This document shows positions 10,589 through 18,450 of a stretch of 64,000 nucleotides of DNA, piece by piece. The position numbers were made by a program, and so were the translations under genes. The notes under the pieces were generated by a model that saw only the letters and a program-made list of their open reading frames with translations, was not told where the DNA came from and searched no databases. Source of the stretch: Gynuella sp. (GTDB taxonomy: Bacteria > Pseudomonadota > Gammaproteobacteria > Pseudomonadales > Natronospirillaceae); NCBI GenBank assembly GCA_028282465.1, contig JANQHX010000093.1, forward strand, positions 48,743 through 112,742, written 5' to 3'. Every line of letters begins with the position of its first letter. Positions within the stretch are counted from its first letter, which is position 1.

Positions 10589-11140
10589 ATGATTGCTCTT
10601 GTTCTGATAGATCAACAAAAAGGAATTGATAATCCAAGATTGGGGCCTAGGAACAACCCTCTTGCAGAAATATACATATTAAAACTGCTAAACACATGGC
10701 GAGAGTTGGAGTGGCCGATCTTTCATGTAATACATAAGTCGAATGAAAAAGACTCCGTGTTCTGGCCGGAACAATCTGGCTTTGAGTTAAAAAGTGAATT
10801 TATGCCTAAGGCCGGTGAGACACTCATTGAAAAGTCGATCCCATGTGCGATTCTAAATAGTTCATTGGCGCAGGAATTGAAAAAATTAAAAATTTATTCT
10901 TTTGCGCTCGTTGGTGCGTCTACGAATAACTCCATAGAGGCAACAGCTAGAACAGGAGGGAATATGGGGTTTAAGGTTTATGTGGTTGAGGAGGCTTGCT
11001 TTACTTTTGATAAGGCGGATTTCTTTGGTAATTTCCGTTCGGCGTCAGAAGTTCATGCAATGTCGCTAGCAAACTTACATGGTGAATATGCTGACGTAAT
11101 ATCGTGTGAGCAGTTGCTTAATCACACTAAGTCTAACTAA
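10589..11140 (+). CDS. Isochorismatase-like hydrolase family protein with Ser at the catalytic Cys position
   Basis: The 183-residue protein has the isochorismatase-like fold: LVLIDQQKGI with the catalytic Asp near the N-terminus, EKSIPCAILNSS containing the usual Lys, and VGASTNNSIEATARTGG, where family members normally have TNxCVxATAR. The nucleophile Cys is replaced by Ser (codon TCC). In cysteine-dependent amidases of this family that change should remove or alter activity, although isochorismatases proper do not need the Cys. It follows the lactate permease by 54 bases, so the two may be cotranscribed. The substrate is unknown. Confidence 0.82.
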   Translation: MIALVLIDQQKGIDNPRLGPRNNPLAEIYILKLLNTWRELEWPIFHVIHKSNEKDSVFWPEQSGFELKSEFMPKAGETLIEKSIPCAILNSSLAQELKKLKIYSFALVGASTNNSIEATARTGGNMGFKVYVVEEACFTFDKADFFGNFRSASEVHAMSLANLHGEYADVISCEQLLNHTKSN

Positions 11141-11310
11141 GGCAGCTTGGCTTCGTCGCTAAATATAGTTTTCAGCTTAACGTGAGTTACGTGTGCCACT
11201 AAGAGAAAGAGTTTAATAATGGAAATTCTAGATTGGATATAAACATTTTTGGTTTATCCAAGTGTTTAATGGCATAGTTAACGACCCATCCAATTAACGC
11301 AAGAACTTCT

Positions 11311-11823
11311 ATGTCCGTAGAAACAGATCTGGATTATGTGATTAAGCCAGAAGACCCAGCTCGTCCAGATATTAAATCTCTGATTGAAGAATTAGACCGC
11401 TTTCAGAGTCAGCTTTACCCAGCAGAAAGTAATCACTTTGACGATATTTCAACCCTTCAACAGGACAATGTTTTGTTCCTATGTGCCGAAGCGAAAGACA
11501 GGGTAATTGGTATTGGCGCCGTTAAAGTTGTGGATTATTGTCCTGAAATTGACAGTGCCTATGGGGAGATCAAACGAATGTTTGTTCCTGATTACGCTAG
11601 AGGCAGGGGGGTTGCACAGGCCCTGATGAAAAAGCTTGAGTACTATCTTTGCTGTCACCAAATTAGCGTTGCTCGATTAGAAACAGGCATTCACCAACCA
11701 GAAGCTACCGCGTTATATCGCAAGTTGGGGTATTTGGAGAGGGGGCCTTTCGGTCGTTATCAGCCTGACCCACTGAGTGTGTTTATGGAAAAAACCTTAA
11801 TTTCCCAGTACATGTCATCTTAA
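11311..11823 (+). CDS. GNAT family N-acetyltransferase
   Basis: The 170-residue protein has the GNAT acetyl-CoA binding motif A: a strand (EIKRMFV), then the pyrophosphate-binding loop RGRGVA and an alpha helix. Motif B follows at ARLETGIHQPEATALYRKLGY, and a typical end is FGRYQPDPLSVFMEK. It probably transfers an acetyl group from acetyl-CoA to a small amine. The acceptor cannot be predicted. It stands alone, with a 170-base spacer upstream, and runs convergently towards the small lipoprotein gene. Confidence 0.9.
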   Translation: MSVETDLDYVIKPEDPARPDIKSLIEELDRFQSQLYPAESNHFDDISTLQQDNVLFLCAEAKDRVIGIGAVKVVDYCPEIDSAYGEIKRMFVPDYARGRGVAQALMKKLEYYLCCHQISVARLETGIHQPEATALYRKLGYLERGPFGRYQPDPLSVFMEKTLISQYMSS

Positions 11824-11847
11824 CCTGATCGCTATCTTACAGATTTA

Positions 11848-12150
11848 TTACAGATTTTCATATTCCCATTCCAACAACTCAGCTAAAAAAGAAACCCTGT
11901 CATGCCTGTCTCTCGGTGCCATCACTCTTATGGATTGTTCACTAATAGCCATGGCCGTATTCTCCCCTAACTTGGTGTTAATCATCTCAGTAATTGCACG
12001 ACTGTGTTTAAAACTCCCTTTTTTAAGCTCCAAAACAACGAAATCTCCTTGATACAGATTCTCTGTTGCAGGGCTTAACCAATCGTGAAGTGGGTCGGCT
12101 ACTGAGCAGCATGAAGCCAAGGCTAAAAAGAAGTAATTCAATAGTCTCAT
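11848..12150 (-). CDS. Small predicted lipoprotein with a FlgI-like segment
   Basis: The 100-residue protein begins MRLLNYFFLALASCC. LASC fits a lipobox with Cys14 as the acylated residue, and a plain signal peptide ending near SVA is the alternative. Residues about 38-98 resemble one segment of the flagellar P-ring protein FlgI: VVLELKKGSFKHSRAITEMIN, then IRVMAPRDRHDRVSFLAELLE. The rest of FlgI (about 360 residues) is absent, so this is either a free-standing domain or a remnant. Pieces such as SFKHSR and DRVSFLAEL support the match by eye only. It is divergent from the two-component system with 89 bases between start codons and may belong to its regulon. Confidence 0.6.
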   Translation of the reverse strand: MRLLNYFFLALASCCSVADPLHDWLSPATENLYQGDFVVLELKKGSFKHSRAITEMINTKLGENTAMAISEQSIRVMAPRDRHDRVSFLAELLEWEYENL

Positions 12151-12239
12151 AAGTTAATTTCGCAGGTGTGAATACTTTTTATTGTAGTTGGCGCTCAAAG
12201 TGCGCAGCCAGTAAACTGATTCTATGGAGGGAATTTTTC

Positions 12240-12926
12240 ATGACTAATCGCATTCTTGTCGTCGATGACGATTACAAGCTCGCTGACTTTGTTAAAGAAT
12301 TTTTAGAACAGCACCATTATCAAGTGTACTTGGCCCATGATGGGTTAAAGGGTTTAGAGTTATTCAGAACTTTTGAACCTGACATGGTGTTACTCGACTT
12401 GATGCTGCCTGAACTTGATGGCCTGGAAGTTTGCAAAACTATCAGGCAGTCCAGTCAGGTACCGATCATCATGCTGACCGCTAAAGGCGAAGAAAGCGAT
12501 AAGGTGATTGGTCTTGAGTTGGGCGCCGACGACTACATCCCCAAGCCTTTCGGATTAAAAGAGCTCCACGCGCGCATGAGAGCAGTTATGCGCCGGCATG
12601 ATAAGCCTGCTGAAACTGCTCAAAGTCTAATCCAAATGAGACGCTTCAGCCTGAACCTCATGTCTCACGAGCTTATTGTTGAAGGCCGTCCACAGGAAAT
12701 TACCAACAGCGAATTTGAACTGCTCAAACTCTTTGTGTTGCACCCTGGTCGAGTCTATTCCCGAGAAGAACTGCTTGAACGTGTGCGGGGTCGTGATATG
12801 GAAAGCTTCGACCGAGCAATGGATATGCACATCAGTAATCTCAGGAAGAAAATTGAACCTGACCCTAAAAAGCCGGTGTGTATAAAAACCGTGTGGGGCG
12901 TGGGATATAAATTTGAAGACAATTAA
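12240..12926 (+). CDS. OmpR/PhoB-type response regulator
   Basis: The frame opens further upstream, but the start ATG 12240 is chosen because GGAGG (12226-12230) lies nine bases before it and the receiver begins at once (MTNRILVVDDD). That gives 228 residues. The receiver has acidic residues near 9-11, phosphoacceptor Asp53 in LLDLMLP, and Lys in IPKPFG. The winged-helix DNA-binding domain spans about 130-228 with ITNSEFELLKLF, YSREELLERV and the C-terminal hairpin VWGVGYKFE. It is followed after 16 bases by its partner kinase. Targets are unknown, and the divergent small lipoprotein gene is a candidate. Confidence 0.95.
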   Translation: MTNRILVVDDDYKLADFVKEFLEQHHYQVYLAHDGLKGLELFRTFEPDMVLLDLMLPELDGLEVCKTIRQSSQVPIIMLTAKGEESDKVIGLELGADDYIPKPFGLKELHARMRAVMRRHDKPAETAQSLIQMRRFSLNLMSHELIVEGRPQEITNSEFELLKLFVLHPGRVYSREELLERVRGRDMESFDRAMDMHISNLRKKIEPDPKKPVCIKTVWGVGYKFEDN

Positions 12927-12942
12927 AAACTGAAGGCGCTCC

Positions 12943-14310
12943 ATGCAGTCAGGAAATTTATTTCAGCGCCTATGGGCAAGGTACTTACTCATATTGTTTG
13001 TATCTTTGTCCATGGTTTTGCTAGTGGTGTACCTGCTTTTAGAGCCATACATTTTTGGGGGGTGGCGTAAGGACTTACACCAAAATGCCACCTTTTTAGC
13101 TGAACGGGTATTACCACACACCTCAGATCTATCCTTAGACGACTGGATGATAAAGTGGCATCAGGTACAGCCCAACATTAGGCTTCGTATTTTAGACAAA
13201 GAAGGCCTTACCCTATTCGACAGCCAACCCTGGATTCAATACGCCCAAGCGGACTGGACTCCCGAACGATTAATGGACTCCACCTCACCCACAGAAAACT
13301 TTCGTGTTGCTGTAGAAATACCTTTTAAAGATCGCACCCTGGTATTAAGCCGTGAACGCCTTTTGGAGTTCTCAGAAAACTTTTATTGGTATTTGTTAGC
13401 TGCCGCTGCTGGCCTGTCGTTAGGAATCGGTTTGTTGTCTTGGCCCTTCGCTGGCCGATTAGGAGAAACACTCACCAGTGCTGCTCAGCTCGCTGATAAA
13501 GTCGCTGAAGGTCAATTTGGTGAACAGCTAAAAGGCATTAATCGTAACGATGAATTAGGCGGTCTGATCAGCGCTTTGAATCACATGTCGATGCAACTTG
13601 TGCAAGCGGATAAAAAAAATGAAGAATTGGTTGCCGACGTTTCCCATGAATTAAGATCGCCTCTTGGGCGTATTCGAGTCATGACTGAGTCGTTGGAATA
13701 CACACAGGATGAAAAGCGCAAAACGGAAGTGCTGAAATTAATTGAACATGAAATACAGGCGCTAGACACCCTGGTATCAGACATTCTAGTTAGTGGTCGA
13801 TTGAGCCGTGGTGAAATAGAATTTGAATTGGTAGAGCTAGATTTGAATGCACTGATTGATGATATTGCCATTCGATACCGTGCAACCGCTGAATACGAAA
13901 ATATCGACCTAAAAGTACAATTGTTTCCTGGGGCTGCGTTGATTCGTGGCGATGCCATTCGGTTAGCTCAAGTGGTTTCAAATCTGGTCGACAATGCGTT
14001 CAAAGCAGTACGAGAAACAGAAGACCCAGTTATTAAAATTATGGTTAAAAGAACGGTCATGGGTGCTTATGAGGTACATGTGGATGACAATGGCCGAGGA
14101 TTAACCGAACAAGAAAAAGAACGAATTTTTGATCGTTTTTATCGAGCTGATAAATCCAGAGCCCGACACTCTGGGGGTGCTGGCTTAGGGTTAAATATTT
14201 CCATGCAATTAGTTAAAGCTATGGGTGGAGAGTTAACGGTAGATATAAAAAGGTCGGCGGGTGTTGTTTTCAAAATTCAAGGATTAACCAATATGGCTAT
14301 TCCAGCCTAG
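12943..14310 (+). CDS. Membrane sensor histidine kinase, partner of the OmpR-type regulator
   Basis: The 455-residue protein has membrane segments at about 12-34 and 147-170 that bracket a periplasmic sensor of about 110 residues. A HAMP linker follows (DKVAEGQFGEQLKGINRNDE). The H box VADVSHELRSPLGRIRV has His235, and the ATPase domain shows the N box (VVSNLVDNAFKAV), DNGRGL, FDRFYRADKSR and GAGLGLNIS. The layout is that of CpxA/EnvZ-type kinases. The stimulus is unknown. It is translated 16 bases after the regulator, almost certainly in one operon, and ends at a bidirectional terminator. Confidence 0.94.
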   Translation: MQSGNLFQRLWARYLLILFVSLSMVLLVVYLLLEPYIFGGWRKDLHQNATFLAERVLPHTSDLSLDDWMIKWHQVQPNIRLRILDKEGLTLFDSQPWIQYAQADWTPERLMDSTSPTENFRVAVEIPFKDRTLVLSRERLLEFSENFYWYLLAAAAGLSLGIGLLSWPFAGRLGETLTSAAQLADKVAEGQFGEQLKGINRNDELGGLISALNHMSMQLVQADKKNEELVADVSHELRSPLGRIRVMTESLEYTQDEKRKTEVLKLIEHEIQALDTLVSDILVSGRLSRGEIEFELVELDLNALIDDIAIRYRATAEYENIDLKVQLFPGAALIRGDAIRLAQVVSNLVDNAFKAVRETEDPVIKIMVKRTVMGAYEVHVDDNGRGLTEQEKERIFDRFYRADKSRARHSGGAGLGLNISMQLVKAMGGELTVDIKRSAGVVFKIQGLTNMAIPA

Positions 14311-14344
14311 TCCAGGTTTTAAAAAAAATATTGAGAGCACCTAA

Positions 14345-14376
14345 ATAAAAAATCACTGCACTGCAGTGATCTTTTT
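14345..14376. terminator. Bidirectional intrinsic terminator
   Basis: The near-perfect palindrome ATCACTGCA / TGCAGTGAT (14352-14370) is flanked by a run of A on the left and TTTTTT on the right. It lies between the convergent histidine kinase and SDR genes and can serve both. Confidence 0.88.
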
Positions 14377-14394
14377 TGAACTTAAACTAAGTTA

Positions 14395-15222
14395 CTACCC
14401 AATAGAGGCGCCAGGTAACACTTTATCTAATAGTGCGTGCCCAAAGAACTTCTTCATAAACAATGCAAGGCGTGCATCTGGGTTGGGATGATAACGTCTC
14501 TTAGGGTTTGTCGCTGAAAATGCTGCTGAGACCACCTTTGCGATGGTGTCAGGAGAGGCCCCGGCATCAATTCCTTTGCTCCAATTATTACGAAAGTTTT
14601 TAATTTGATTTAAGTAGTCTTCCGAAACTGGATTTGACTCTGCAGTGTCTAGGGTGTGCAGGCTGGCATTATCAATGTCACTATCAATATATCCGGGTTC
14701 TATGAGTGAAACCTTAATTCCAAACTCTTTTAGTTCCATCCGGAGAGCATCACCAATGGCTTGCTGAGCAAACTTGGTCGATGAATACCAACCCAGATTG
14801 GGCATGGAAACGTGACCTGCAACAGATGACGTGATGAGAATGGTTCCTGATCTTTGTTTTCTTAAATAAGGAATTGTGGCAGACAATAATCTTCCAGTGC
14901 CCACAACGTTGGTATCATATTGCTTAATAACGTCTGCTGAAGAATGAAGTTCAATAGGACCTAGAAGACAGTATCCAGCGTTTGCGAAAACTCCGTCAAT
15001 TCTACCTTCATTATCAAAAGCTTGTTTGGCAAATGAAACAACAGAGTCGTCGTCTGTTACATCAAGGCTGATAACCTTACCACCCATATCAGAGAGTTCA
15101 GTCATCAGTTCAACTCTGCGAGCGCCGCAATAAACGGTATGCCCTTCTCCAATTAAGCGTTTAGCAGAAGCGAACCCAATGCCAGTGGATGCCCCGGAAA
15201 TTAATATTACTTTTTTGTTCAT
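14395..15222 (-). CDS. Short-chain dehydrogenase/reductase
   Basis: The 275-residue classical SDR has the nucleotide-binding motif GASTGIG (residues about 9-15), NAG in FANAGYCLL, the catalytic Ser in ITSSVAG and the YSSTK catalytic pair. Arg-rich RR in YCGARR after the second strand favours NADP(H). The C-terminus extends past the core (RRYHPNPDARLALFMKKF), as in SDRs related to retinol dehydrogenase-like and oxidoreductase DltE-like proteins. The substrate is unknown. It lies downstream of the ABM monooxygenase and MerR genes on the same strand but is separated by a 500-base spacer with a hairpin, so cotranscription is doubtful. Confidence 0.92.
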   Translation of the reverse strand: MNKKVILISGASTGIGFASAKRLIGEGHTVYCGARRVELMTELSDMGGKVISLDVTDDDSVVSFAKQAFDNEGRIDGVFANAGYCLLGPIELHSSADVIKQYDTNVVGTGRLLSATIPYLRKQRSGTILITSSVAGHVSMPNLGWYSSTKFAQQAIGDALRMELKEFGIKVSLIEPGYIDSDIDNASLHTLDTAESNPVSEDYLNQIKNFRNNWSKGIDAGASPDTIAKVVSAAFSATNPKRRYHPNPDARLALFMKKFFGHALLDKVLPGASIG

Positions 15223-15724
15223 AGATGCCCCTAATTCAACCTATTAGGTTGTGCGATTTTTATTAGCAGGTCTATTTCCTTTAGAACCATAAGTGCCGTC
15301 TATGACCTAATGCCAATATTGGTCATGTCGCTTTTCAGTATATTGGTGTCAACACCTTGATTCAATTTGGAGAGTAACTCAAATGTGAACTCGTTATTCA
15401 ACATCAATTTCATCGGTTGGTTATCCATATCCTTCTTCTTAATATTGGTGTTGTAGGAATAGCGATTCGATGCGCACAAAAAATCCAATATATAGATCGG
15501 ATTTATCAATGTGCTTCCAATTAATTGCTACACAGTAATGCTCGATAAATTTCACTTAGAACTTCTAAATAAATGTGATAATTCTTAGTGGGAATGCTAT
15601 TGGATTGAAAATTGATGTTCGAGACGAGTGTGAAGCGGACTACCGAACAGTCCGCTTCAGCCTTTTCAATCATACCAATGTAGAAATGATCATTATGAAA
15701 GGATCTTGATTCTCACTCTTTCAG
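15223..15724. other. Spacer with a strong hairpin; no convincing gene
   Basis: These 502 bases lie between the ABM gene and the SDR gene. A perfect 11-bp stem (15631-15641 with 15649-15659, 7-base loop) sits 66 bases past the end of the ABM gene. It could protect or end that transcript, though no T-run follows on the minus strand. A 69-codon minus-strand frame at 15300-15509 starts with TTG and has no recognisable domain. I regard it as unproven. Confidence 0.5.
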
Positions 15725-16018
15725 TTAGGAGGCGATGTTAGTTTTAAAAAACTGAACAATGTCTGTAAAGTCATTCGCTAGATACTTTTTGGTGTGATCT
15801 AATTCAAAGTGCAAGCTAAATGCATCTTCATCTTCGAATCTTTCCCAGAGCAAAAATCTAGTTTCATCTTCATCAAATTGATGTAATTCAAATATTGTAC
15901 AGCCGTCTTCTTTTAGCGTTTCAGAACAAAGCTCTATTAATGCCAGTTTTGCTTCTTTGGCCTTCGAAATATCCTTAACTTTTAATTCCGCTGTAACATA
16001 GCAGCCAGATGTGAACAT
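15725..16018 (-). CDS. Antibiotic biosynthesis monooxygenase (ABM) domain protein
   Basis: The 97-residue protein has the ferredoxin-like ABM fold pattern: YVTAELKVKD at the N-terminus, a helix with EAKLALIELCSETLKEDGCTIFELHQ, then LLWERFEDEDAFSLHFE and a final helix DIVQFFK. YgiN-like quinol monooxygenases and related stress proteins share this. There is no cofactor-binding motif, as usual for the family. It starts 49 bases after the stop of the MerR-type regulator and is probably its operon partner and target. Confidence 0.85.
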   Translation of the reverse strand: MFTSGCYVTAELKVKDISKAKEAKLALIELCSETLKEDGCTIFELHQFDEDETRFLLWERFEDEDAFSLHFELDHTKKYLANDFTDIVQFFKTNIAS

Positions 16019-16067
16019 ACTTAAACCCTTTATCGAAAATTGAGATAAAAACTCTAAAGGCTAGAGT

Positions 16068-16430
16068 TCACTCTAGGTCAAGGATTTTTTCATTGTAGGC
16101 ATTAACTTTATGCTTCACAATTTTCAGCTCAGTATTTAACCGATTTATTTCGCTCTCTAAATGAACGGCATGCTCTGAAAGCATTTGTTTGCGATTGCTT
16201 AAGGTAACATCCCCTTGTAAACGCAGAGCCGCAAATCGCTTGATATCTGCCAAAGGCATACCCGTAGACTTTAGCCGCTTAATCCAAACCATCCACTCTA
16301 AATCGGAAGGTGCGTATTGACGCCTTCCAGAAGTATCTCGTCGAATACTCTTCAGAAGTCCTTCTTTTTCATAGTAACGAACCGTATGTATTGAAACACC
16401 AGCCTTTTTTGAGAACTCGGATATAAGCAA
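16068..16430 (-). CDS. MerR family transcriptional regulator
   Basis: The 120-residue protein has the N-terminal winged helix-turn-helix of the MerR family (ISEFSKKAGVSIHTVRYYEKEGLL), the second helix pair (RQYAPSDLEWMVWIKRLKSTGMPLADIK), and a long antiparallel coiled coil for dimerisation. The C-terminal tail is short and has no cysteine cluster, so metal sensing is unlikely. It resembles the regulators that sit beside SDR or aldo-keto reductase genes and respond to small organic compounds. It likely autoregulates and controls the ABM gene 49 bases downstream. Confidence 0.92.
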   Translation of the reverse strand: MLISEFSKKAGVSIHTVRYYEKEGLLKSIRRDTSGRRQYAPSDLEWMVWIKRLKSTGMPLADIKRFAALRLQGDVTLSNRKQMLSEHAVHLESEINRLNTELKIVKHKVNAYNEKILDLE

Positions 16431-16663
16431 GGATGTCTCCGTATATTGGGTTTATTTAATCTGGGCCGAGATAATAGATATTTTCGTTTGTGTATCTTTT
16501 ATCTGACAGTAACCTATTCTAGGTAATAAGAAACTTGTTTCTTACATCTGTCTTGAAGGTTATAGCTCACTCAAATAGCAATGTACCGATTACTATTTAA
16601 TAATACTTATGTACATTGCGATTCCAGCGATGATAGTGCGATTGTTGATATGTTTGTTAGGAG

Positions 16664-16999
16664 CTACTGTACATAGACATGCGCTATATTACAGCGGCTC
16701 CAAGACTGCTGATCATCCGAATTATAGTTATAAAACACCTGAACTTTACGCTTTGCCATTAAAGCAGCTAGTAGAGTTGAATGTACCCTATTTGCTCCTT
16801 CAATATTTGAGGACGGGATATAAGCGCCATTATTTGTATGACAGCCGGGAAGAGATTCTCCCTCAAAATAAACATATATACTTCCTCCACTAGCAGGTAC
16901 AAAAATCCTTTTCACGTACGTCCAAGTTCCTACCTCATCGTATCCCATCGTTACGTTTGAAAATAAAAAGAGGGTAAATGCCATCATCAGCTTTTTCAA
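16664..16999 (-). CDS. Small secreted protein, paralogue A of a tandem family
   Basis: The 111-residue protein starts with TTG at 16999, ten bases after AAGGAG. A signal peptide ends near TMG (residue 19). The mature part shares a pattern with the next two genes: an N-terminal beta segment, a Cys about one third in (LPGCH), a helix with LLAALMAKRKVQVF, and a second Cys before the last strand (SRCNIAHVYV). Two Cys in the mature chain could form one disulfide. The function is not recognised. The pattern of strand, helix and strand in about 90 residues could suit an OB-like fold, but this is speculation. Confidence 0.72.
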   Translation of the reverse strand: MKKLMMAFTLFLFSNVTMGYDEVGTWTYVKRIFVPASGGSIYVYFEGESLPGCHTNNGAYIPSSNIEGANRVHSTLLAALMAKRKVQVFYNYNSDDQQSWSRCNIAHVYVQ

Positions 17000-17139
17000 A
17001 ATTATAAATCTCCTTGGTTTCTGGTGTCAGGTTAGCGAGAGAAATTTCTATAACCTATTATTGAAAAATTTTAAGTATCCTAGCGTTTCGATTATATAGT
17101 TAGCCGCCTTTAGTGTTTAGTAAGATAATGCTCATACAA

Positions 17140-17478
17140 CTATTTTAAAATTCGAACATCACGTACAGAAATTCTTCCCGTAATAGAACACTTATTATTG
17201 TAAACATATAGTTCAACCGTCTTACCAGTTGTGAGAGCCGTTAGCAATAATGATAGTGCGAGTTCAGGATTATCACCCTCTTCAACAGTGTAAAAGTCTG
17301 AAAGGCAATTTAACCCTTCAGGAACGATGTTAGATGTAGCTTGAAAAGCTATAACCTTTCCAGTCTGGTCTCCTAAACTTCGTATCTTTTCAATTGTTAG
17401 ATTTGTTTGATGGTCCACTCCGGCGACCACATTAACAGCTATCAAGAGTGATAATGCAAATAGAGTTGTCTTCTTCAT
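17140..17478 (-). CDS. Small secreted protein, paralogue B of a tandem family
   Basis: The 112-residue protein has a signal peptide (MKKTTLFALSLLIAVNVVAG). The mature part begins TIEKIRSLGDQTGKVIAF, has Cys in GLNCLSDFYTV, then LLLTALTTGKTVELYVY, a second Cys (NNKCSITGR) and the final strand VRDVRIL. This follows the same order as its neighbours on either side. It lies 66 bases downstream of paralogue C and 140 bases upstream of paralogue A. I do not recognise a named family, and small secreted proteins with this layout recur in marine gammaproteobacteria as hypotheticals. Confidence 0.72.
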   Translation of the reverse strand: MKKTTLFALSLLIAVNVVAGVDHQTNLTIEKIRSLGDQTGKVIAFQATSNIVPEGLNCLSDFYTVEEGDNPELALSLLLTALTTGKTVELYVYNNKCSITGRISVRDVRILK

Positions 17479-17544
17479 AAGGCGTCTTGAATTTACTATA
17501 GATCTAATCAGTGTATGTTTTTAATATGAGAATTTTCATTAGTT

Positions 17545-17853
17545 TCAATTTACGTTTATACGGTGTAGTCGATGGGTTGAATACCCATGAACCATAACAG
17601 GTTCATCATGGCAATGGACATTAAATGTCTTACCTGAAATATGAAGTGCTAGAACTAGAGAGTAAAGCTCCTTTTCTATTAAAGGTACATAACAATTATG
17701 TCCACTTGCGAGTTTCAACACTGCGAATCCTTGCTCGCCTCCTTCCCAAAGAACAAGTTCATCAATAGTTGTATTGCCTGATTGAACCCAGGCCCAAGTG
17801 GGACTAAATGAAGTAATTAAAATAAGGATGCAAAAAGATATCAGTTTTCGCAT
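17545..17853 (-). CDS. Small secreted protein, paralogue C of a tandem family
   Basis: The 102-residue protein begins at ATG 17853 after GAGGAA. Its signal peptide ends near TWA. The mature part has TTIDELVLWEGGEQGFAVLKL, Cys in GHNCYVP, then YSLVLALHISGKTFNVHCHDE and a last strand HRLHRINV. The second Cys sits earlier than in A and B. It is the first of the three intact copies on the minus strand and is followed by B and A, possibly as one transcript. Confidence 0.7.
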   Translation of the reverse strand: MRKLISFCILILITSFSPTWAWVQSGNTTIDELVLWEGGEQGFAVLKLASGHNCYVPLIEKELYSLVLALHISGKTFNVHCHDEPVMVHGYSTHRLHRINVN

Positions 17854-17971
17854 TACATGTTCCTCTATATTTGATAGAAATAATGATTTATAGAATCGAA
17901 ATAGTGCCTCAATTCACGCTGCTAAGAAAAGCTCTATATATGCTTTGAATGATTTCAATTAGATTTCAACG

Positions 17972-18157
17972 TCAAAACTCAGATAATGGTTCATCAGCAG
18001 TTACATAAATAGCTCGACAGTAATCGTTAGTTACAACCTCATCATCATGGTTAACCAAAACCTTTTGGTGAGCTGTCTTAGCTGCAAGAATCATAGAATA
18101 GTTAAGTTCACTATCGCTTATAAAAAGCACATTACCATTCCAAGTTTCACAGGTTGC
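17972..18157 (-). pseudogene. Truncated fourth copy of the small secreted protein family
   Basis: Reading the minus strand from 18157 to the TGA at 17972-17974 gives 61 residues that match the C-terminal two thirds of the neighbouring paralogues. They include a Cys (ATCETW), FISDSELNYSMILAAKTAH, QKVLVNHDDE and DYCRAIYVTA. An in-frame TAA lies directly upstream (18158-18160), and no signal peptide or start region could be found in any frame. A GTG at codon 10 of this stretch could allow a short product, but the missing export signal argues for a remnant. Confidence 0.65.
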
Positions 18158-18450
18158 TTATGGTATTCAGTATAGTTTTATAATGAAACCCTAGATTATT
18201 AGCTTAACGGTTAACTTGATTGAAAATGCTCAAGTAAATGCATGTTTCGGCTATAAACATAAACCAGACAGTGCTCCATTGTGCACAACCAATTCTATTG
18301 TATCCGGGATCCCAACTTCCATTAAACTCCACAGAGTCACTTGGCAGTATTGTTATTTCAGGAGGAGAGTTTGTGAAAGCTTGTTCTTCAGGCCAAGCCC
18401 GTTGATTAAACTCAGTATGTTCCTCATAAACTACCCATCCAAAGCAGAGG
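18158..18450. other. Spacer, possibly gene remnant
   Basis: A minus-strand frame without a start codon runs from inside the end of the 554-residue protein gene to about 18212 and reads as plausible protein (EFNQRAWPEEQAF, EFNGSWDPGYNRIGC). It may be the decayed front of another small secreted protein, but I could not match it to the paralogues. A plus-strand frame across the same region looks like a shadow. Confidence 0.3.

Noticed and set aside
12168..12239. 24-residue N-terminal extension of the response regulator
   Set aside because: The receiver domain starts at ATG 12240, which has GGAGG nine bases upstream. The extension is Cys- and Trp-rich and unlike the family.
15300..15509. 69-codon minus-strand ORF between the ABM and SDR genes
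   Set aside because: It has a TTG start with only a weak GGAAG upstream and no recognisable domain. Possible, but not supported enough to list.
16609..16893. 94-codon plus-strand ORF
   Set aside because: It lies antisense to the small secreted paralogue A, which has a signal peptide and paralogues to support it.
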